A DNA stretch of 60,000 nucleotides from Bugula neritina (lineage: Eukaryota; Bryozoa; Gymnolaemata; Cheilostomatida; Bugulidae). Shown piece after piece: positions 1 through 12,038 of this stretch. The stretch lies in NCBI GenBank assembly GCA_964035545.1, contig OZ037767.1, positions 31,979,628 through 32,039,627 on the forward strand, given 5' to 3'. The translations under genes and the position numbers were made by a program. The notes under the pieces are model-generated. The model saw only the letters and a list, made by a program, of their open reading frames with translations, ran no database searches and was not told the DNA's origin. Numbering within the stretch: the first letter of the stretch is position 1; each line of letters opens with the position of its first letter.

Positions 1-756
1 ATACTGGTTTGGTGAGTGACAACTTGTCAATATCTCCTTATTGCACTTAACAACTCTTCCATTTGTTAGCTTTATATTCTGTAAATAACTGTATGCTTGT
101 CTGTTTGAGTGTATTATTATATAATAATTTATACATAGAGTTCGTTATTTAATTCTTCTATTTATTGTGAAAAGTTTGCTGTGATATTGATTACTGTTTT
201 ATATACTGCTACTCGGTTAGTTACTTAATAAAACTTAGATGATGTAGAGTACGCCAACTTGTTTATAACTCAGAGATGATAATGAAACCCACTGACAATC
301 TGTCATATATTCTAGTGTGACTGTATACTGGACAGCTAGGCTGTACACAACAACTTGCAACTTTTCATTGCTGCCAGGCTCACGGCAGCGACTACAGCAC
401 ACATGCCATACTTGAGTAGTTAAATTGTGATGCAGAACCGTGTTTCTAGTATGCTCCATATTGCTGACTATGTTATTTTCTAGTAAAACAAGACTCAGTT
501 CTCATGATCAGTGTATATCCCACCACAATGTGTGTAATACAATATGAGATACAGTAATTATAATAAACTAGTGATATGGAAGAGAAACCTTCTGTAGACT
601 GTACTACACACCAACTACTCAATGAAGATGGTGCTACGCTAAACCAATCTTTAGAGCAAGCACTCATTGTAATTGTATGTCACATGTAAGCAGTTAGTCT
701 CAAGTTGTCTCAAGATGCTTTGATACTCTGTCACCTCTTTACATTAGAAACGCAGT
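1..756. other. Intergenic, nothing recognised
   Basis: AT-rich sequence upstream of the lectin-like gene. The short open frames on the minus strand (about 235-667) have no splice context, no recognisable motif and no family resemblance, so I do not call a gene here. The promoter of the downstream gene must lie here, but I see no clear TATA element. Confidence 0.5.
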
Positions 757-1634
757 ATGAAAGGACTAATTCCTCTTGCTGTTATCTTTCTAGTCGGTAA
801 GTGTACTATATGATATACTTGTATCGGAAAGGTTCAGTCTACATGTTCTGTTACTTATGCTGCTGTAATGACCTTAACCTTTGCTGTAATGAAATATTAG
901 CGATACTTGTGAATTCTGCACCTTGCGAGTCTTGATTCTGTTATCTACACTGCATAAATTGGGTTAAGAGTTATATTATATTATATGCTTCACTACTGAC
1001 TACAGGTAGTTTTGGTAGAGGTGGAGCTGGTGGTGAATATCAAAAGCTGCTCTGTGCACAGTCGAGGGTTTCACCCAACCCGTTACAGAGTGCGGTTATC
1101 CAGTGCCCGTCCCGACATGGGATACTCAATATAACACAGCTAAGTGTCACGTACACTGGCCTAGACGCTACCTGTGGGAGTACAGCAATGAGTGGATGTG
1201 ATTGGTCAAATCTAACAAGAAGTGATGCATTCTTCACTTCTCTTCTATATAAATGCAATAACCTAGTACAATGCGTAATAAATAGCTCAGAATTGTTTTC
1301 CCTTGGTGACTACAAGCCGTGTGGAATAAACAGAGAACCACGAAGAGATACTGTGCGCATTTGGTTTGCTTGCACAACTAATCAAAGCTCTCCATTCACG
1401 AATTCTACAAGCACAATAACAGGGGAGACAACTTCTACAGCTTCAATAATGTTTACTAAATCTCAACAGCAAACAGGGCATAAATTTCTCTCAACTGCTG
1501 AGCTCGCCCTCACAATAGTCTGTATCTGTCTGTTTGTCATAGCGGTGTTGCTATTAATTGCTGTAATACTTCGCCTAAAACATCTGAAGGCGCAAGGAAC
1601 AAACGAAAAGCAAGAGCCCAGAACAACCCTTTGA
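757..1634 (+). CDS. SUEL/rhamnose-binding-lectin-like single-pass membrane protein
   Basis: Two coding exons, 757-796 and 1006-1634 (donor CG|GTAAG, acceptor TACAG|G), join in phase 1 to give about 222 residues. The N-terminus MKGLIPLAVIFLV is a signal peptide. The ectodomain (about residues 25-140) has eight cysteines with spacing like galactose/rhamnose-binding (SUEL) lectin domains: an early LLCAQ, a QCPSRHGILNITQ strand, GCDW, YKCNN, VQCVI, a PCG near the end and a final WFACTT. A Ser/Thr-rich, N-glycosylatable stalk follows. A hydrophobic transmembrane segment (LALTIVCICLFVIAVLLLIA) and a short basic cytoplasmic tail close the protein. Topology would be type I, at the cell surface or in the secretory pathway. 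The gene converges on the next gene, 415 bp away. The SUEL assignment rests on cysteine pattern only; the usual glycan-contact motifs are not obvious, so sugar binding is an inference. Confidence 0.72.
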
Positions 1635-1891
1635 GAATTTATGCTACTGTATTGCTACAAAGGAGTCATTCTTTCTTACATAACATAGCCATTGAGTTAA
1701 AGTTAATGTGGATATAACAACTTCTTTGTACAGTCCAAAATATTGTTCTAGAAGAAAGATTTGGTTTCCAACAAACCTGAAAGACATTACTTAACACGTG
1801 ACAAGTGAAATGAAGTATGAATACAGATGATGTACTCTCATCGGTTAATTTGAATTCAGTCTGTAAACACATTGATTCTATTTATAGTTGC

Positions 1892-1897
1892 AATAAA
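1892..1897 (+). promoter_or_regulatory. Polyadenylation signal AATAAA
   Basis: AATAAA about 260 bp after the stop codon of the lectin-like gene. A second AATAAA lies near 1974. The assignment rests on position and hexamer only. Confidence 0.45.
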
Positions 1898-2049
1898 ATG
1901 TTGTGTATCACTTCACAACATTGCTGTAGAGAGTATACAAAACATTGTATAGCGTTTGAGTTTTAATTCATTTAATAAATTAAAATTATTGAGCAAAGAT
2001 GGATTAACTTTAATGTGCAAACAAGTTTTCTGTTTAAAATAAAATAAAA

Positions 2050-4320
2050 TTATTCTGTGTCACTGCTAGTTGTATCTGAGTAGTTACATAAGGGCATAAC
2101 TCCCGCAGTTGCAGTGTCCTTCTGTTTTAGCTTAGCCTGCACTTTGCTATTTAAAGTGTCACCAGTTTGGGGGCCTGGTAGACCACCCTGACTAGGATGA
2201 TCTAAGTAATCTGCACTTAGCATAGGTTCAATAGACTTTCTCTTTACTTTCACAACGCCAGATAGAGGGGCGCTATCACTACGCAGTGTCAAATTAGCTT
2301 TAGCTAATGTAGATTTATAGGCTAAAGCTTTTAGTTGTTTTAATTTAGTGTCTTTACAAGTAGCTAAAGATGAGTGGGAGTTGTTTACTCCCAGATGTTG
2401 AGTAAACAGACTCTCCTTTTCAATGTTTCTTCTTTTCTCTATTTGCCTTTCTTCAAACGACTCTACAGAGAAAGCAACATGCACAGCTCCTTATAGTCTT
2501 GGTACAGATTATACTCAGCAGTGCATGTAAACAAACACATTGCTGAAATTTAACTGTAGATTATGAATAAAGTATTTTCCAAAATTTAGTAGCATATCAA
2601 CATGATGAACTGCTTATTAGCAGAGAGAGATAGACAAAAGAAACAATTCTTTTCTTAGCCCAAGGCCTTCTTACAAGCTGATTATGTTAAATGCATCTTT
2701 AGTGTTACTCCTAGTGATAAGAAACACTGTGACTAGAAACACTGCCAACAATAACCAACATTAACACCAACATAGCTAAATACTAACACAACTGTAAATA
2801 AATAGTAAGTGTGAATACATAGTAGATAGAAGTAAATAGTAAGTAGAATAAATAGTAAGTATGGCCAAATAGTAAGTAGAAGTAAATAGTAATTAGAATA
2901 AATAGTAAGTATGGACAAATAGTAAGTAGAAGTAAATAGTAATTAGAATAAATAGTAAGTAGAATAAAGAGTAAATACAAAAGATGTGATACTTACTCCC
3001 ATCGTCGCTGTCTTGATATTTAAAGAGTGAAGCGAGTTTACAATCGGCAGAACTCTCTGGTAAAAGAGGAATATCTAAAGACGATTTCGCTAGTAACATT
3101 TTATCCGTATCAGATGAACTTTTCAATTCCTTCTTCTCTGCTCGAAACTATGCAAGTGAAAAATGGAATATTTGTATTAAACTGCTAGAGAAGATAACTC
3201 TCAATTGTGGTGTATATTGCACATGACAGGAAAACTATACTTGTAATTGTACTGTAAACTGTTTTAGTAAAGTACCCTGGAGAAGAGAATATATAAGAAG
3301 AATTTAAATGAAATTCGCATACCTAATGTGCTTGAAACAATTCAAAATAAATACAAAGCATATAATAATAATAACCTTCTATTATTATCAACACAAACCT
3401 TATTTCTAGCAATCTTGTTGATTATATAATCATCTTTCCACTTCTCCTGGTGCTTTTCAAGTCGCTCCATGGTAGGCAACGTGTCTGTCTGTTTCTGCAC
3501 GTCATCTGTCTTGTGCTCCAACGCAAACATGGGGTCATTTTCCAGCTTGCGATGTGTTTCTCTCATCTCAGGCACAACCTGACACACAAATATGAATAGA
3601 TTATAAACAATATGGGGTTTGAGACAACCGGTACGTATCTAGCAGGTCATATTACGTTGTAGTTATGTATCTAGCAGGTCATATTACGTTGTAGTTATGT
3701 TAACTGGAACAGATACAAGTCTAAGGATCTCAATGAAGACTCTCAAAGCATCAAAATGTTTACTGCAGGAAGCAGATATAGAAAAGAAGAGAACGTAAAA
3801 AGATGGGAAGAGGAGCCAGGGGTGGAAAGCAGGGGGAGAAAACAAGAAGAGAAGCCAAGGGTGGAGAGCAGGGGGCAGAGAGAAGAGAAGCCAGGGGTGG
3901 AGAGCGGGGTGCAGAGAGATTTAAACTCACCTGCTCATTTTGTGTGGCATCCCAGCGCTGCTCCTTCCGTCTGGCGCCGGAGAGAATGACGTAGTCCTGA
4001 TTCTGAGGATCTGTCTTGATCTCAAAATGCTGGTCACACATGGCGCACTTCATACGGAACTTGTAGATAGGCGTGGAGTAGTAATAGCCAATCTTTGACT
4101 TCTCAGCATTGTACCGGACACCCATGCCAATAGGTTTCTTGCAGCCTTCACACCAAATATTGTACGGCATTTCAAATCTAATGATGAGAATCCCTTCAGA
4201 CTTGAGTTTCTTAGCTCTCTCTCGCAGAGGGTGGCTTCCATGATACCCATCCAGAGATCGATGTTTGGATGGATCAAAGTCCGGAGGGTAATACTTGTTC
4301 TGACCCTTCCTCTCACCCAT
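2050..4320 (-). CDS. YJU2B: YJU2B (CCDC130) CWC16-family splicing factor
   Basis: Four coding exons on the minus strand: 4320-3931, 3578-3399, 3147-2997 and 2462-2050. All have GT-AG borders and phases that close, giving 377 residues (human 396). The N-terminus MGERKGQNKYYPPDF is the family signature. Two CxxC pairs (C57/C60 and C92/C95) form the predicted zinc site of the CWC16/Yju2 domain, followed by DPQNQDYVILSGARRKE. The later exons are charged, coiled-coil-like and end in an acidic, Ser/Thr-rich tail. The family acts in the nucleus with the spliceosome around the catalytic steps. TTACAG just upstream of the ATG suggests a 5'-UTR intron. Introns 1 and 3 carry purine/AT-rich tandem repeats. 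The identification is firm; the 5'-UTR exon was not located. Confidence 0.95.
2795..2985. repeat. AT-rich tandem repeat in YJU2B intron 3
   Basis: Repeats of AATAGTAAGTAGAA-type units lie immediately intronic to the exon 3 donor (2996). The hydrophobic Tyr/Leu frames read from it are repeat artefacts. Confidence 0.8.
3790..3920. repeat. Purine-rich repeat in YJU2B intron 1
   Basis: About three imperfect copies of a roughly 40-bp GGGTGGAGAGCAGGGGG-like unit, starting about 10 bp inside the exon 1 donor. On the sense (minus) strand it is a long pyrimidine tract. Confidence 0.7.
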
Positions 4321-4389
4321 TGTACTCTACTTCCTGCTGTAAGTAATAATAAACATGCTTTAAATTGAACATTAGTCCCAGCAAACATT

Positions 4390-6009
4390 CAATATCAGCA
4401 TAACTTGATTAATAACTTGAGGCATAGCCATGTCTTTACCAAATTCATAGCATATAGCTTTAACTAAACAATAATAATTTTAATACACATGTCAAAAATA
4501 AGTAAGAGTAATACATTTGTAGTGAGGTTTAATTAGTAGAAGAGCAAGTCTACATAAACTAAAACAGAATAATATAAACATTAAAACAAAATAAAATGAG
4601 AAGAACTCAACACACACTGAAAACCATTATCATTATGCATTGACAATCTGAATACTTGTATACATTTATTTATTAGCATAAAATGAATGTAATTAGTAGC
4701 TCAAATACAAAATAGAGCATTGTTTAAAGATTAAATTGCCATTTTAAATTAAAATTTATATGTACATTTGTATAACTAACTCTAAGTAGTTTATATTCAC
4801 AGGCATACTAATAGTTATTATATAATATATTTCTTTTAAATATAAATGATAATCATAATAACTATAATAATGATGATTATAGTGATCAAGTTGTCATTAT
4901 TAATTATGAGATAATATTAGCAATTGCTCAATTATTATTATGAATAGTAAACACGTTAATACAACTATTACAGATTTTGATCTTATTAAAATTTAACCTC
5001 TTTCACTAAGACTCTTTGCATTTTCAAAATGTTGATGTTAATACAAACAACAAAATAATTTTGTCATTTGTATTAACATCAACTGTGGCAAATGCAACAC
5101 AATTGATGTTCACTGTTATTCATTATTGTTACAAAATTTTAATTCAATAAATCATTTTTTAACTTTTAAGTGTATGATGATGATATAATTATTACAATTT
5201 ACAATTACTATTATATTTAATGAATTACATATTCATTATGATTTACAGTTAAGTAATACTAGTAGTAGTAGTAGTACTAATACTAATAGTAATACTAATA
5301 GTAATACTAAATCTTTCTAACATTAACAACTAACAAGTTGAAGTAGCAAGTACGAGTTAGAACTACAAGTAACAAGTAGTGAGTCAACTTTAAGTAGTAA
5401 TAGTAGTACTACTTACTATTACTAGTACGAGTCAGAGTACAACATTAAAAATAAAATTAAAAGTAAAAAGTAAAACTATTGAATTAAGCAAAAAGAAACT
5501 AAACCATTATCAATCAATTTACCTTTTTTCAAATTTCTCTACAACAAATCAACTCCACTGTACGTAATACTAAAATAAAAAAGCTTTTAGTTTTATACCA
5601 GTTAAGAGTTAAGGGAACTGACTCTGAGTCTGTTGTTACTTGGCTTTGCAAATTGTGAATGTCAATTTTCGATGAACACGGAAACAGTACAGAAACGACT
5701 ATACATGGCTCGTTATAAAATTGATCTCTCTTGCATTCAAAATAATATCAATGTTAAAGGTTGACGAAACCATTTAACTATAAGTAGATAGTTCATTGGC
5801 CGAAACCAGCGTGAACTTTAACCCTTTAGACAAAACTTATCATTACTGCAGTCTAAAATAAGTGGAAGCACCCAATTTTTAACATTTGCAAATAACGGTA
5901 GACTACACGTTTTATGTTATACCACTCCGCTCTAATATTGCAACCTGAAGTCCAGAGCCACCTCTTGGCTTAAAGTTACACTAACACTTACAGATCTACC
6001 AGTGTTACT
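4390..6009. other. Divergent intergenic region, AT-rich
   Basis: This region lies between the divergently transcribed YJU2B and NEMP1 genes. It is very AT-rich and holds low-complexity trinucleotide runs (AGT/ACT types around 5260-5440). No coding exon or structured element was recognised. Promoters for both genes should lie here, but none can be placed from sequence alone. Confidence 0.5.
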
Positions 6010-9000
6010 ATGACAGGATTGAATCAAATATGTAGTTTACAGTTACTTTTATTAGCGCTGTGTTGCCTAATGTTTATAGATTGTTTTACCTTTAGAAACC
6101 AGCCTAAACTCTTTACAGAAAAAAGTAAGTTTCACTTTTATTTCAACTTTAAAGTTTAAATATAAATCAATAATTTTAAAGGAAATTGATGTTGAACAAG
6201 TTATAAATTATAAATCACTCTTCAAGTTCGTCTCCAAGTGTCCATGTTTATTTTACATTTAATTTTAATATTTATCGTAATAGTATCGATTATTTAATGT
6301 TATTAATATTTCTACATATCCTCTAAAATAAAATCGAAATACTGATGGGCTTTTTGTACTCTTACTGACCAAGCGTTAGAGTAAATGTAATTAGTCGTAA
6401 GGCATTTATTTTAATTTAGTTTTACCTATTAGTATTACTTTAAAAATTATCTGTTGCTGAGACTCTACTCTAAATGTGAAAATTAATTATTGCCATCATG
6501 ATTGCAATCTTTACCATGATATTTATCTACTACTATGATTATTTATAGTTAACTAATTAAGCTATTAGCATGAATTATAGTATCATTATTACTATTAGTA
6601 TTACATTTACTCTTAGTCCCAGACTCACAGTCACTGTGATTGTGTGATTTGCAGTGACTGTGAGTGTCACTGTGAATTTTTGGGTAAGACTAAAAGTAAA
6701 AGTTATCAATTAGTTATTAATATTATTAAGTACTTAGTAGTGAATGAAATTAAATGAATAAAGTTGAATAATCAGTTAATGCTAGTGACTAGATATTAAT
6801 CAATGACTATATATTAATCATGCAGTAACTAAATATTGGTCAGTAACTAGATATTCATTTTAGCTAGTAACTAGTAAGAAACTAAACTACTGGATATAAG
6901 ATGTGATGTTCAGGTTATTAACATTGTCTGTCTCTTTAGTACCAAATACTGCAAACATTTGGACCAAGAAGAGAGAGAAAAAGTTGGAGTCCTCAACTGT
7001 AGATGTTTATTGCTTTGATGGGGAAGAGAAGTCTATGTTTAAGCTGTGGAAATCTGTCACAGTATGTAGTTTTGTGTAATAATAAAATATGCTAGCACTG
7101 TGCTGTGCCTTTGTATTTATTTGCATATTAGTGTTTTAGTTAAAGCAGTAAGTTGTTTAGGAAAACACCTGCTCAGCTTTGTACCTGCAAACCGGCCTCT
7201 AGATGTATAGTTGAAGAGATGTCATACACCCTCTGATTTACTCAGTATAATACCAGAAAGAGTAGACTAAATTAACCATGAGGTGAGTTCAGATAACTCT
7301 TACTGATGGTCAGTGTTTTAATGTGTAGCTCAGGTTCCACATACGAGAAGATGCCTCTTACGAGCTGTTTGAGGAGCCGACGGCTGAGCGAGTCTTCACG
7401 ATGTACAAGGAGAGTAGGCGGAGCTGGTTCTCTTTTCTTCCTGTGAAGACTACGGAGATATCTGTGAGTCTGTTCAACAAAACTTGCATAGGAATCGCAA
7501 CTTCTGAACCGTACGAAGTCTCTCGTCACTCGAAAGGTGGGTGTGGTCTACAGCATTATCTATTTATATCATACACTTCCATCAGTTACTGATTATATGA
7601 TATGTATAATGTATGCTTATATTCTCATGTGACACATTCTCTACTGTTTATATTTCCAGCACTCTACTCCCTCTACCTTATCTCTACCATCCTCTCTGTT
7701 CTTCTCTTCTACTCGGCAAACAAGTTGAGCAAGTATGTTATCTACCTTGTATATATTATCTACCTTGTGTATATATGTTATCTACCTTGTGTATATATAT
7801 GTTATCTACCTTGTGTATATATTATCTACCTTGTGTATATATGTTATCTACCTTGTATATATGTTATCTACCTTGTGTATGTATGTTATCTACCTTGTGT
7901 ATGTGTTATCTACATTGTGTATATATTATCTACCTTGTGTATATATTATCTACCTTGTGTATATCTATTATCTACCTTGTATATATATTATCTACCTTGT
8001 GTATATATTATCTACCTTGTGTATGTGTTATCTACCTTGTGTATATATTATCTACCTTGTGTGTATATTATCTACCTTGTGTATATATATTATCTACCTT
8101 GTATGTATGTTATCTACCTTGTGTATATATTATCTACCTTGTGTATATATGTTATCTACCTTGTATATATATTATCTACCTTGTGTATATATTATCTACC
8201 TTGTGTATGTGTTATCTACCTTGTGTATATATTATCTACCTTGTGTATATATTATCTGCATTGTGTATATATTATCTACCTTGTGTATATATTATCTACC
8301 TTGTGTATATATACTATCTATCTTGTGTATATATTATCTACCTTGTGTATATATGTTATCTACCTTGTACTATTACTATATATCTACACATGGTCTAGGA
8401 ATGCTGCCTTGTACTACGGAACTGGTGTAGGAATTGGACTTTTAGCCTCTTTCCTGATTCTCGTCTTCATAGTCAGCCGCTTCATCCCGGGCAGAAAGGC
8501 CGGTCTGGTGTTCTTGGTGACTGGAGGCTCGTTGTTTCTTGCCGGGGTGCAGTACCTGTGGCAGACGCACGTGCTCAGTCTGCTAGAGAGTTACTATGAT
8601 GTCATACTAGCCTACTTCGTGCTCAGTGCTATTCTCACATTTATCTTGCTCTATTGGTACGGGCCGCCCACCAACCCCCGCACTCTAGACATTGTTCAGT
8701 GGGCTATACAAGTATGTGGGTAATACACTACACAGTATACACTACACAGTACACACTACAGAGTATACACTACACAGTACACACTACACAGTACACAGCA
8801 TACACTACATACTATACACTACACAGTATGCACTACACAGTATACACTACACAGTACACACTACACACTACACAGTATACACTACACAGTACACATTACA
8901 CAGTATACACTACACAGTACACACTACACAGTATACACTACACAGTATACACTACACAGTATACACTACACACTACACAGTATACACTACACAGTACACA

Positions 9001-10405
9001 GTATACACTACACAGTACACACTACACAGTATACACTACACAGTACACACTATACACTACACAGTATACACTACACAGTACACACTACATATTGTACACT
9101 ACACAGTATACACTACACAGTACACACTACACAGTATACACTACACAGTATACACTACACAGTATACACTACACAGTATACACTACACAGTATACACTAC
9201 ACAGTACACACTATACACTACACACTACACAGTACACACTACACAGTACACACTACACAGTAGCTATACACTACACAGTGTACACTATACAGTACACACT
9301 ACACAGTACACACTACACAGTACACAGTATACACTACACACTACACAGTATACACTACACAGTACACACTACACAGTACACACTACACAGTACACAGTAT
9401 ACACTACACAGTACACACTACACAGTTAACAGTATACACTACACAGTATACACTACACAGTACACACTACACAGTATAAAGCAGGTACGCAACGTAGTGG
9501 TTATATTGTGTTTCAGGTGATAGCCTTAGCTCTACTTTACTACAGTATACAAGTGAGGGAGGTGGCAATCAGTGCGATGCTTATTCTTGTATCACTATAC
9601 AATCTTCCCCTGTCCATATTGAATCGTCTCTACACATTCTGGTAAGGCTAACTGTAGAATAGTTCTAGATTAACTGTAGAATATATCTAGACTATCTGTA
9701 GAATAGTTCTAGATTAACTGTAGAATAGTTCTAGATTAACTGTAGAATAGTTCTAGATTAACTGTAGAATAGTTCTAGATTAACTGTAGAATAGTTCTAG
9801 ATTAACTGTATAATGGTTCTGAACTGTTTCTAGACTAATCATGCCCAACTGTAGACTAATGATATCTTTTTGTGTATTTTCACGTAGGATTTCACGTTTT
9901 CCTCCAAAAAGGAAGTTACTCACTCTGGACGAGTACGAACAGGAAGCTGATGAGTTCACCAGGAGGTCACTGGCCGAGCTGAGGTCGTTCTGTAAGAGTC
10001 CCGATTGTGATGCCTGGAAAACCATCAGCAGACTGAAAACCCCCACCAGGTGGGTATTAGCATCCACCTGTCACACCCTGTCACATCCTCTCATATCCTG
10101 TCACATCCTCTCATATCCTGTCACATCGTGTCACATCCACCTGCCACAGCCACCTGTCACATCAACTTAACACGTCAACAAATATTGTATAAGATATAAA
10201 GCCACGTGTGTTTGTCATGCACAAGTAATATTGCTGTGTTATAGTTATAAGTCTTGTTCACAGGTTCGCTGAGTTTGTGGAAGGAAGTTCCCACATACAG
10301 GACGAAGAGCTGCTAGCGTACGACTCGGGGGACATCGCTTTATCCACTCCTTCCACTTCTTCTGACTCAGATGAGGATATCAACTTCCACCTTTCCACTC
10401 GGTGA
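6010..10405 (+). CDS. NEMP1: NEMP1 (TMEM194) nuclear envelope integral membrane protein
   Basis: Eight coding exons: 6010-6124, 6940-7061, 7329-7536, 7660-7732, 8399-8711, 9517-9641, 9888-10049 and 10264-10405. They join in frame to 419 residues (human about 444). A signal-like hydrophobic N-terminus is followed by a luminal region. A cluster of membrane segments (about residues 150-320) includes ALYYGTGVGIGLLASFLILV and LYWYGPPTN, matching the family's YYSTGMTVGI and YKYGPLEN blocks. The nucleoplasmic C-terminus has LTLDEYEQEADEFTRRSL, CKSPDCDAWKTISRLKTP and RFAEFVEGSSH, the most conserved NEMP1 block, then an acidic Ser-rich tail. The family sits in the inner nuclear membrane and supports envelope stiffness and germline function. 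Introns 4, 5, 6 and 7 are filled by tandem arrays. Intron 4 is 666 nt, stop-free and in frame. The exon 4/5 junction matches the family without the insert, so I treat it as an intron. Confidence 0.94.
7733..8385. repeat. 20-22-bp minisatellite filling NEMP1 intron 4
   Basis: About 30 copies of a unit containing TTATCTACCTTGTGTATATA. The array begins at the donor itself: the donor GTATGTTATCTACCTTGT is a copy of the unit. It stays open in all three plus frames, which makes spurious long Leu/Tyr/Cys-rich ORFs. Confidence 0.95.
8717..9478. repeat. 12-14-bp minisatellite filling NEMP1 intron 5
   Basis: Dozens of TACACTACACAG / TACACACTACACAG units starting within 10 bp of the exon 5 donor. Every unit contains an acceptor-like CACAG. 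The long His/Tyr/Thr ORFs read from it are artefacts. Confidence 0.95.
9643..9835. repeat. About 22-bp repeat in NEMP1 intron 6
   Basis: About eight copies of a unit with ACTGTAGAATAGTTCTAG, beginning at the exon 6 donor (GTAAGGCTAACTGTAG). Confidence 0.9.
10070..10165. repeat. CCTGTCACATCCTCTCATAT-type repeat in NEMP1 intron 7
   Basis: Four to six imperfect pyrimidine-rich copies starting about 20 bp inside the exon 7 donor. Confidence 0.75.
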
Positions 10406-10924
10406 CCAGTTCACCTTGAGATGCGGTTTTAGATGATTTGACAGAACTATAGAGAACTAGCTATGTAGGTCTCACAAATGTGATCGGCTAAAAGCCATTC
10501 AGCATTCTCACAACCTACCGATTCCAACCGCGATTTGTATACTGTGAAGGTTTATTCAAAGGACAAAGGTTTTCACAAGGGCCACTATATTCACATTTAC
10601 ATGAAACTCTCGGTGCATAGTTCTGCTTTTCTACATCTTGAACTGTGTGATGACCTATATTCGTATCACTCTGTGCAGCTGAGGGTTTAGGTGATCACTC
10701 ATGCATATTCTCTTCTATCTTCATTTAGATAATTCTGTCTTATGATTTAATGCTTTTAGATGGTGCTGAGACCTAATAAGATCAATTAATATAGCCTCGC
10801 ATTATCTGTAATGTGATGATTTATACTATTAGTTTACATTGCCATGTAATGCCTGTTTATTTCTAAAAGACATTTTGTACAGTGTAATTAATATTTTGTA
10901 CATATTTGTAAACATTTTATATAG

Positions 10925-10930
10925 AATAAA
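10925..10930 (+). promoter_or_regulatory. Polyadenylation signal AATAAA of NEMP1
   Basis: AATAAA 520 bp after the NEMP1 stop, in an AT-rich 3' UTR with a following T/G-containing stretch. Confidence 0.5.
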
Positions 10931-10949
10931 GCTTTACTTCACATCGTTA

Positions 10950-12038
10950 TTATGAAATATTGTAGGCATTGAGCTATAACCATAACTATAGTTTCAGTTC
11001 AGTGATTGTAGGAGTAAAATATTTGCATTCATGGTGAAGTGTGAACTAATGTTATAAACCGCATTTGAAATTTTATTCGATCTGAGTTGTCATCTCACGC
11101 CACATTAAACGAGAACAACATGGAATTGTTGTTGTAGCCAGTGTTCTTACAAGACCACTCGAAACCATCGCTTTTGTACCTCGCAGCGCTAAGGAGAAAT
11201 CAAACATTCGCAAAAAGAAACAAACGAGACTAGTGTTGCATAACTATAGCTCATTCAATAATTATTATAAATTATTATTGTTTAAATTATAGTAGTTCTG
11301 CAAATTCAATTGTAGTATTATTTACAACAGCGGCTATTAATCTATTTTTAACTTTTAGTTGGAATTTGTATAGCTAGATTTTGTATTTTATTCTAAGTAT
11401 TAGTAGGTATGTAAAAAAAGTCACATTAGATTAGATTAAGTTATTAGTTAAAGTTTGAGTTTAAAGGTGAAATAAATTAAAATTAATTCATTACTGTTAC
11501 TGTATTACATTTGATATTAGCATTTGCTACTAGACTAAGACTAATGACACGGACTACTCCGATCAGTAAACTCACAGTGACAGTAAAACTAAGTCAAAAT
11601 GCAATAATTATAAATATTAAGAAGTTGAAAATGAAATAAGTTATAAAATTAAATAATTATTATTAATAATAGTTAATACAGTAATACCGAATGTTACTGT
11701 TGGTCAAAATCTAAAATTTAAAGCCTGAAGCTAAAGTCAGCAAATGCTAAAACTAGATCTAGTGCAAGTAAAAGTAAATCAATTGTTATTAATAAAAGGT
11801 TAATACTTAATAAATTGAATGCTCGCTACCAGTTGGGCATTCAGTTTTGCTTACCTTGTATAGTCATGCTAATGAAAGCAGAAAATATCAAATAAAAGTT
11901 TAAGTATGCGTTGTGAATTATATACTAAAAGTTGCAAGTTATTGGCTATGATTATGGCCTATGGGCAAACTAACCCGAAAGCTTGTTCTATCACTAATGA
12001 ACTGTTATTTCTGTTTGCAGTAAAACTGTCTAGTGAAT
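10950..12038. other. Intergenic between NEMP1 and SCO1
   Basis: AT-rich, with no recognised exon. GTTTGCAG at 12013-12020, just upstream of the SCO1 ATG, looks like a 3' splice site, so a non-coding first exon of SCO1 probably lies in this region. Confidence 0.5.

Noticed and set aside
7602-9520. Long plus-strand ORFs (up to 373 codons) rich in Tyr/Leu/Cys or His/Tyr/Thr
   Set aside because: They are read through the intron 4 and 5 minisatellites of NEMP1 in several frames at once; only the short NEMP1 exon segments are real.
12033-12038. Upstream GTG start for SCO1
   Set aside because: Non-ATG start two codons before a good ATG (12039) is not expected in a nuclear gene.
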